Assembly: GCA_013397455.1 (NCBI GenBank)
Contig: VYZB01000192.1
Span: 464,161 to 528,160 of the forward strand
Direction of reading: 5' to 3'
Length of the DNA: 64,000 nucleotides
Source: Crotophaga sulcirostris
Taxonomy: Eukaryota > Chordata > Aves > Cuculiformes > Crotophagidae
Shown: positions 25,201-64,000 of the stretch, in pieces
How positions within the stretch are numbered: the first letter of the stretch is position 1
Layout: each line of letters starts with the position of its first letter
Program-made: the position numbers and the translations under genes
The notes under the pieces: generated by a model
Databases searched by the model: none
What the model was told of the DNA's origin: nothing
What the model saw: only the letters and a program-made list of their open reading frames with translations

Positions 25201-26854
25201 CTTCAGGTATTGAGTGTCTTGGGTTGGTACTTACCCTGTGTAACAAATACTAGATTTTACTCAACACATCCTGTCTGGACTGGCACATCATTAACTCCAA
25301 CTACTCTGGCCCCTCATTTAACACCCAGAATGGATTCTTCCGGGTCTGATTCTCCTAGAGACTTACTCAGGATCAAAGAGGGGATGTTTCCAGATCAACA
25401 TGCTAGATTCTGAGTTCCTATTGTGCTCTCTCAGTTAATATGTCAAGACAACAGTGATGTGCTCTAGATCCTGTACTGTGTTCTGTTCAGTCTCCACTAC
25501 TTGAGACTGGGAAGTGATGTGGGTGGAGCTATGTGGGTGCAGGCAAAGACAGATGGGAAAGATAAAGGAATTTTAAAGACCGAAGAGAGCACAGGCTGTA
25601 TTTTCTTTAACAAGGGAAGTGATACTTATGCATCCATCCCCAATCCTTCAAAGGTCTCTGTTCAGCCCCCACCCAGTTCTGCCTTTTTTCTTCCTGAGTG
25701 TCCTGTCACTGCTGCCTCACCCTTTTATTTCTGGCACACCTCCTCTGGGCCCTTGGATGTGTGCTAGACCTCAGCTGACCTCTGTCCAGTAGATTGCAAT
25801 TAAAGGATATAAGTAAATATTTTTTCAGAAAGGTTTAATAGGCGGGATTAAGATCATGTTGCATTAATTGTTTAAGAGGGAATAAGAGTGTAGTATATGG
25901 AAGAGTTGTAATGTGTTATCACAACAAGCTGAAATGAGTCTCCATAGCACTTCTGTCCAGTTTTTTAATTTCCATTAAGAGAGCAGCTGAAATGGTCACA
26001 GAAAATCAAGAGTCTCTGGTGCTCGAGCAACAAACACTCACTCCCTGGAAAAGTTTTCTAGCTAGTTGGAAGCCAGACTTAACCAGGCATCATGGCAAAC
26101 AATAGAAGAAAGAGCAAGGAGAGCAGAAATGCCGTAGAGGTCAGCAAGGTACCCCATTTCATAGTCTTTGACACATTGGATAAATACGTACTACATGCAT
26201 CCTTGACTGCTGAACTGTTAAGCTACTTTGCACTACTGAGGGTTTTAGTACAAACCGTCCACCAAGCAGCCAGTAAAAATCTAGCTACCAAACCGAGCTT
26301 CTGGGTAGAGAGACCTCATTGGCTTAAGGAGACAAATTTGCCTCTACAGCCCTTGACATTCTTAGGGAGTCACCACCCCTCTCTTAGTCATGCTGGGCCC
26401 CTGCCTAGCCTGGGGGAGAGCAGAGTTGGGAATGATGATGAATTGACCAGGCCAGGATGGTTGTTGCTGGTGACAGCACATTCCCTGCATACCTACAGGT
26501 TGAATGGACACCACCAATCAAGTGTTAGGGACACCAGTAAGTAGGGCCTGTCCTCAGGCTTGGCAGAGTAAAAATAAGGCAATTCATATCTTCCCTTCCA
26601 GACTTCCCATCCCAACAGGTTCCAAATGGTTTTTAGGATTGCTATTTTGAAGAAAGAACTGTCTTCTCTCAGCTTAGCATGGAACTGACAGAAATAGTTA
26701 TCACTAGAGCAAGAAGTCAGTGGTGCCTTTCACTCCCTGAAACATCTTCCATCCCTCCTCAAGCTCATTCTAGTTACAGCTGCCTCTTACCTGCCTTCCT
26801 TCCCTCCCTGCATGTGCTTGGACTCCCTTTTCCCAGTCAGTGGGGTTTCTTTCT

Positions 26855-26872
26855 CCCCCCCCCCCCCCCCCC
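26855..26872. repeat. C homopolymer
   Basis: Eighteen C in a row, flanked by pyrimidine-rich sequence. The length may be unreliable in assembly. Confidence 0.9.
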
Positions 26873-29800
26873 GGCCCCAGCTCAACAAGCAGCTACCAGC
26901 AAATACAGTTGTTAACTTATTTACTTTAAAAATAGACAGGATAAGGCTGGAGCCAAACCCTCATGAAAAGCATAACCCAGCTATAAGTACATTTCTCATC
27001 CAGGTCTCCAGAAGCCAGAAGTAGTTGGATTACTTTGAAGATACAAGGTCATACTCACTCCTAAACCAGAAACATGGGATGAAATCCTGTCTGTTAAACC
27101 ATTGTGATTTTTCCCCTCCATCAAGTTGTTCCTCTGGTTGTTCTCTTACCTCTTGTGCTCTGACTAGGATGTAGTATCTCCTCTGCTGATTCAACCACTG
27201 ATTGATGCAGCCAGGAACAGAGAGAATCTAAGGTTTAATTTTGGGACGAAATATCTTAACACACTGGAACTTGAAAGCTGTAAGCTAGCATGTTGGCATT
27301 GGAGGAGTGAGAACACTACAAATTCACTAGTTCCCTAAGGAGTTGAATCCAAGATCCTTTTCCTACTGAGTTGATATAAAACCACTCCTGCTTAGCAAAT
27401 CATTGAAATGTTCATTAATAATCCCATCCAAAGCTTATCCAATCCAAGTGAAATTAAGTGTATGAATGTCTGAGGATGCCTGATGTTGGCATTGGTGAAC
27501 ATGGGGTTTTGTCACAAATTTGACTTCTGTGAACCACGAGCTGAATATTCCACCATCCTTTTCAATTTTTTTTTTCTTAAAGTGCTAATTAAGAACATCA
27601 TATAATTCTTTCAGCATGCTTTGAAGTGAATTCTTTATCTGTGATCACAAAGTAATGCTATTTCATTTCCTTTGTACTTTTGACTTTTTAGGCTATCCTC
27701 ATCTGTAGATTGTTTCTTTTAGTACAGGAAACAGGCTAACCGTCCTCCTAAGGAAAGAAAAGCAAGAGACAACAGCTCTCCTATGAAGTCTTTCATCTGG
27801 TTTTGCCATTTCAGGAGCTGTGTCTCAAGATGCCTCTCTTAACAGAGCTCTCTGTAGAAATAGTGCAAAGCAACCAAAGACCTCACTTTGGCGAAGCGCC
27901 ACTTACCACAATCAATAGTCCAAGGCCATTTTTACAAAAGATATCACAAGTCACAAGTAAGGTTTTCCGTAATGGATAAAATGCCTTACTATAGCCAAAA
28001 GCCAGCAGAAAGACAAGACCTCACTCCACAAAACATCATATTTCACAGCATCTGTCTTCTTACATCGTTTTGAGACTTAACTCTACTTCCTGCTGGAAAT
28101 AGTGACCACATCTTCCTCCTCTTCCTCTTTTCCTCACTCTCCTTCACCATTTCTCCTGATGGGCTGGGAGGAAGACCCTCTTCTGGGTGAAAAACCTAGC
28201 AACCACATTGACTGCAGCCTTGTGCTGCTGTTTTCCTGATCGTTCTGAATCACGTATCTGGAAAGAGGTGTTTATTATACATAGTTAGTAAACCACGTGG
28301 AGAAAGGATAGGGAATGTAAATTAGGGCTTACCTTGGATAGGTCCAAGGGCCAAATTAATTTTATATCATTGCACATTTAATGGAAGTGCAGAACTGGTG
28401 CCACCCAGGTTAGACTGAGATGGACCATATCTGGAGAAATTGTGACATCCTGTGGCGAGAATGGGAAATGGCACGCTAACGGTTACTGATTTTAAATAGA
28501 TTACTTCAGTTTGGGCATTTCCTGCCATCAAAAAGGTCAACAGTGTTTTAAATGCTATAGCTTTGTTGCCTATAACCTAGATTTTTTAATAACTAGGAAA
28601 AATTCACCACGAGGTATCACATGTACCCAGCACCGCAACAGTGATGTCATTTGGCAACTGCTAACAAATGGAGAGCAGAAGAGGACCATCTACATATTTA
28701 AGCTTAAAGCCAAATGGAGGACATCTTGCCAGGGGTCTCACAGATCCTCGTGGATTGCAGAGGAAAGGTCACATTCAAGAAACTCAGTTCCCTCTCAGGC
28801 TTTGGAGCACAAAAGGAAGACAGAGTAGGGAGACTCATCATCTGTTTAGCTCAACTTCCTTTTCCACACCCTTCTGCACTTTTTTAGCTTCTCATCTAGG
28901 TTTCCCATTTTCTTGTCCAGACCACTTCAGTTCTGCTCTACTGGCTGCTCGCCCTGTCTCTCCCTCCTCCTCCTGTACAGTGGTTCTCTACCACCCCACT
29001 CTCCTATTAATTTTTCTTTGCTTAGCCAGCCAAGTTTCTCTTCTAAAACCACACTTTCACGTTCAATCCATCTTCTTTGTCCAGCTACTGTTCTGTCCTC
29101 AACTAATGCCTAATCCTACCCTAGTCTAAATTTTCCACTTCTCTTCATCTGATTTTACAGTTCAAACACATCAGCAAGTCATCACAGCATAACAAGTCCA
29201 TCAACAGAGTAGCAGTAATTCATCTTGCAGCAAATTACACTGTCTTATCTCAAGGTTTATGTGAGGTAAAATATATTTGGCTCAGCTTCTTTCATGGGCA
29301 GCAAAATTAGTACATTTTGCTGCAGTTTTGCAACACACTAAGCACTGGTACAGAATTAGTCTGCTCAGTCACTGCATAGTAACTCACAAAGGTGAGGACA
29401 GTTTACTCATATATCTGAGCAGCTGGAAAAAAAAAAAAGAGCCAAGTGGCTATAAAAAAAAAATCATCAGAGAGACAGCAGCCCAGCTCAGCTACACAGT
29501 CTTGTTCTGGAAAAGCTATTGCTGGGGAAAAAAACCCCACAAACAACAAACAACCCCAAAAATCGTGCTAGGGCCCACAGCTTTGAGGAGAAAACCCATC
29601 AGTCAAGTTCTTTGAAAACTGTACCTAAGATACAGGAGTCTTTTTCGATTGCTTGCAATTTAGTTGCCTTCAACCTACTTTCACCAGAGTGACAGGATGT
29701 CTACTTGAGATGGACAGACAGACCTGCAAGATAAGCTTTGAGTCCCTTTTCCAAAGTGCTTGTCAGAGACAAGGTTGCCAGAGTTTACCGCCTGAGATCA

Positions 29801-31700
29801 AACATTTTCTTAGAGCCTTTTATGTTTTGGGATCTTTTTCTTTGGAAATGGCTTGTCTGCATTAAAAAAACAACAAAACCCCCAAAACAAACAAAAGACT
29901 GATTGAGGCCAAGCCTCACCGCTTTGCCATTTCAGTGAATTCCACAGCACACACCAGCATGCCAGGGGCCCTGGCCAGGTTTCACTCCAGCTGCAGGTCC
30001 ACAGGAATATGAAGACTTAAGGCAAAGAACATTCAAGATACTAATAAACAACACATCTTTCAACAGTTGTAAGGCTGTTTACTGTCCACATCTGTCATTC
30101 AAAGGGATCTCTGAGAAATGTTAGTTAAAAAATAAGCCAGTATTTCACACACACACACACCCTCCTTAATCTAATCTAAAGAAGCTCCATGAACCTGAAC
30201 CTTAAGCTTTTTAGCTCAGTTACACATACCTGTCACCTCCTGTGAGTGAATGCTAGTCTTCAGGCAGCTATGCGGTGACCTGAAAAGTTTTATCTTTTAT
30301 TTTCTGACAGGTTGGTTTTCAGCCAATTCAATCTCTTGAGATGGCTCCCCACATAGCCTTCCAGCTGCCAACACCAACAGATCACAGGCAGTGGGCCAGG
30401 CAGCTGATGGTGAACAAAGGAAGTGGCAACATCTTACATTTAGTCCAATTTAACACTGTTAAAGTTAATAGAGGGACCACACCTTTTTGATCTTCCACAA
30501 CTCCAGAAAATATTCTTCTGTTAGGCTATGCTCTGGCATTTTGTTGTACTCTGTCAAGAACTCAGGTAACTGTTTGATTGCTCATTCTTCACCTGGTTTC
30601 CATCTGGTTCCTTTCTTCATCAGAAAAACAGAAGTCCAAGTCACCTGCATCTGGTAATCTCTGAAAACCTTAAAGTGGAAACATGTGAGAGGGTAGAGCT
30701 GAAAAAGAAATTTTTTTTTGGCAAACATACAGTTTATGCACCTCGTTACCTCAAGGCAGATGTCCAGCATGGAAAATTTCACCATGGAAATCATGAAGTT
30801 CTAATGAAATGAGATACAAAAAAAGGAAAACTGAACTTGATCATAGGAAATGTTGGGAAACTCCGTTAACAAGTAACTTTCACTGCCCATGTCAATAATT
30901 ATAAGGTATTGCTTTGTAAACCTCTTTAGTAAAATGCAGGCTTTTACTATCTGCTGGGTATCTCTAGGGCATGAATCAATCCACTGTGGAAAGCAGTATC
31001 CTACAGATGTCATTCAGCAATGAAGCTGTGACAGCATTTCTTAGTTCAGACCCACAACCAAGTCTTCACTTGACCCATTTTGATCAACTACCCTAAGAAA
31101 TAAGTTGTTGATTCAAACAAGTGACAGGCCTTTAAGAAAGTAAACCAGCAGTGAACGGTGAGTTAAATACTTATGTGTAAACTGACATAGCCAAGGAATT
31201 TGGAACAACAGTCCTGATGTTGCTCTCCTGTGATGAAGCACTAAGAGGCCAAAATGTTATGTCAGACATGGTCAGCAGTGAATAATTCAATATACACAGT
31301 TTTATACACAAACTAACTAACACGAGGGACCTGCTTCAAGATTGTAGGCAGAGAGGAGACCCATTTGCAATTTCACTGCTTTTTGTGTCCTATTCCTATT
31401 AAGGTCTTGACAGCATTGCTTCCAAAGCCGCTTAGGCTGACAAAAGCACTGGCCCTTAAAGTTTAACAGCATGAAGAAGCTCCCAGCTTCAGCTCTCATA
31501 GAAGATGATGGCCTTCTCCTTGCAAAGCCAGCAGTGCATCTCAATAACAGTGCAATGTTTTTCTGTAATGTTTTGTGCAGGTCTCCCCAGATGCAAAACT
31601 ACCTGCAACCTCTCTGGGAGGTAGGTACCAAGGCTACTTCCACCACTTCGTGGCAGCAAAAGTCCTAAGCAGTAAAAAGCACGGCCAGGAATAAGAATAT

Positions 31701-32430
31701 CCTTCCAACTCAAACCATTCTATGATTCTACAAGCCAGGCCCAAGGGTGAGAGGCAACCCCTGGCCATGGGGATTTGGAGGAAGCAGCAGGGTAAAACCC
31801 TCTCTTCCTGCGGAAAGTCCCGAGACACCACCACCATGCGTGGCAGAAGGGGAGTCCCCCCACCAACCCCCAATACAGGAAGTAGTTACTATTACAAAAG
31901 GTGGAATAATTTGATTTAAGATAAAGTAGAGTTAAGTTTCATCTAAGTAACTGTATTTTTGAAAGTTATACAGAATGTCCCTTTGATTTTTTTTTTTCTT
32001 AGGGCATGGGGGTTTTTTTCAGTGTTTTTCCAGACCCTGTTCAGAGAGAAATGTCTTGTGTTAAGTATGGTATGTGCTGAATGTATGTGTCTTCTATAAT
32101 CACCTCTGTTTGCAGCCTTTCCCTATCTCAAATGCAAGGTTGCAAACAGACCTGGCACCAAAGCTCCAATTAGCAAGAGATTTGGTTATTGTGAAGTTCA
32201 TAATAACATTAAAATTAGTCTTTGGAAAGTAATGGAATATGCATAAGAGTTCTGGGAAAACGTATACACATGCATGTAAGTGGGAAACATATTCTGTTCC
32301 CAGCTTGTGTCTTGTTACGCATGGTTAATGGAAATCATTCCCTCATGTGTCCAGCACTGAAATAACGGATGCTGCTTTCTAAAAATCCAAAATGAGTCTT
32401 CAGAGGGTTTATTTGCCTGCATTTTCGGTA
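31701..32430 (+). repeat. LTR-like block, copy 1 of a tandem duplication
   Basis: Begins with a 30-bp CR1 tail remnant and aligns along its whole length to copy 2 (32471-33180), with many substitutions and small indels. It ends TTTTCGGTATCA after a GAGTCTT...GGTTTATT segment, like the R-U5 end of an LTR. The TATA position of copy 2 is altered here (AAATAAC near 32359). Confidence 0.8.
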
Positions 32431-32500
32431 TCACCTGCTCATTGTGAAGGGGTTGGACCTTCATGGTCCCTTCCAACCCAAAGCGTTCTATGATTCTATA
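32431..32500 (+). mobile_element. CR1 tail fragment
   Basis: Short CR1 3' end (GGTCCCTTCCAACCC then GTTCTATGATTCTATA) between the two LTR-like copies. Its last 30 bp are shared with the start of both copies. Confidence 0.75.
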
Positions 32501-33180
32501 AGCTGGACCCACGGGGAGGGGCAACACTTGGCCATGCGGATTTAGAGGAAGCAGCGAGGTAAAACCCACTCTTCCTGGGGAAAGCCCCGAGAAACCACGG
32601 TCATCCCCAGGGAAATGGGAGCCCCCTAGATACAAGAAGTAGTTACTATTACAAAAAGTGGAATATTTTGATTTAAGCTAAAGTAGAGTTAAGTTCCATC
32701 TAAGTAACTGTATTTTTTGAAAGTTACACAGAATGTCCCTCTGACAGCATGGTTTCTTACGGCATATTTTTTTCAAACAGTGTTTTTCCAGGCACGGTTC
32801 AGAAAGAAATGATAATGTCTTGTGTTAAGTATGGTCTGTGCTGAACAGATGTGTTTCCTTCTATAATCACCTGTTTGCAGACTTTCCCTGTCTCAAATGC
32901 AAGGTCACACAGAGAGCTGGCTTCAATGCTCCAATTAGCAGAGATCTGGGTGTTATGAAGTCATTAATAACATTAACATTACTTGGAAAGTAGCAGAATA
33001 TGCATAAGTTTTCTGGGAAAATGTATACACACGCATGTAGGAGGGAAATAAATTCTGTCCCCAGCTCTTGTCTCGTTACGCATGGTTGATGGAAATCATT
33101 TTCTCATGCACCCAGCGCTGATATAAAGGATGCTGCTTTCTAAAACTCCAAAAAGAGTCTTGGAGAGTTTATTTTCGGTG
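32471..33180 (+). repeat. LTR-like block, copy 2, abutting the CFAP91 start region
   Basis: The second copy of the duplicated block, offset about 750-768 bp from copy 1. It keeps an intact TATAAA at 33122-33127 followed by GAGTCTT and TTTATTTTCGGT. Unique CpG-rich sequence of the CFAP91 5' end begins immediately after. It is read as an LTR-derived sequence by layout only; no target-site duplication was found. Confidence 0.75.
33122..33127 (+). promoter_or_regulatory. TATA box within the LTR-like block
   Basis: TATAAA lies 132 bp upstream of the first plausible CFAP91 ATG, inside copy 2 of the duplicated block. It could feed transcription into CFAP91; this is not shown. Confidence 0.35.
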
Positions 33181-33253
33181 CGTGTGTGTGTCCTACGGCC
33201 TCACCCCGTCCCGCCCCGGGGTGGGTGCGCGGGGCCCGCCCGCCCCTGTCGCC

Positions 33254-64000
<30,747 letters not shown>

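Larger units (their letters stand above)
17154..33253. other. intergenic region between COX17 and CFAP91
   Basis: About 16 kb between divergently transcribed genes. It holds CR1 and LTR sequence at 17363-18885, a GA/GACA microsatellite at 22225-22270, a C-tract at 26855-26872, a short CA run near 30149-30161, and the duplicated LTR-like block at 31701-33180. From 18900 to 31700 no gene is recognised; a possible but unproven membrane-protein exon is noted at 20185-20352. Confidence 0.7.

Noticed and set aside
26092..26544. 150-codon plus-strand open frame in the COX17-CFAP91 intergenic region
   Set aside because: No motif or family resemblance, mixed composition, and no flanking exons or promoter seen.
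28668..29129. 153-codon plus-strand open frame, hydrophobic and Ser/Phe-rich in its second half
   Set aside because: The composition reflects a pyrimidine-rich tract rather than a real membrane protein; no homologue recognised.
30149..30161. CA repeat considered as a regulatory or CRISPR-like feature
   Set aside because: Only about six CA units; an ordinary short microsatellite. No CRISPR arrays are expected or seen in this vertebrate sequence.

Overview
This is a stretch of a bird nuclear genome. It is littered with CR1 retrotransposon fragments carrying the typical avian 3' end (repeats of ATTCTATG) and with two short solo LTRs. It has spliced vertebrate genes with GT-AG introns and CpG-rich promoters. 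Much of the rest is A/T-rich non-coding DNA. I cannot name the species; one LTR resembles a family I associate with many birds outside the fowl lineage, but that is only an impression.

Three genes are recognisable, in the order known from the human 3q13.33 block (POPDC2 - COX17 - CFAP91). POPDC2 is on the minus strand: three coding exons at 9688-9198, 6852-6744 and 3590-3126 give a complete 354-residue Popeye protein. COX17 is on the minus strand: coding exons at 17153-17032 and 15069-14985 give a complete 68-residue mitochondrial copper chaperone. CFAP91 (MAATS1) is on the plus strand: sixteen coding exons lie between 33254 and 62143, giving about 711 residues, and the last coding exon lies beyond the right edge.

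Layout: 1-3125 is the 3' flank of POPDC2 with no recognised gene. POPDC2 fills 3126-9688. 9689-14984 is intergenic with one CR1. COX17 fills 14985-17153, with a CpG-rich promoter squeezed between two CR1 copies. 17154-33253 is about 16 kb between divergent genes; it holds a CR1 split by a solo LTR (17685-18885), simple repeats, and a tandemly duplicated LTR-like block (31701-33180) that ends at the CFAP91 CpG-rich start. CFAP91 introns carry several CR1s, one with a 5' inversion, and a solo LTR.

The genes do not form a pathway: POPDC2 is a cAMP-binding membrane protein of muscle, COX17 feeds copper to cytochrome c oxidase, and CFAP91 is a scaffold of the motile-cilium axoneme. I found no undescribed biological system. 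The points most worth checking are the missing consensus 5' splice site of CFAP91 exon 11, a GC-AG intron after exon 14, an RFX X-box-like motif over the CFAP91 start codon, and the transposon-derived block next to the CFAP91 promoter.
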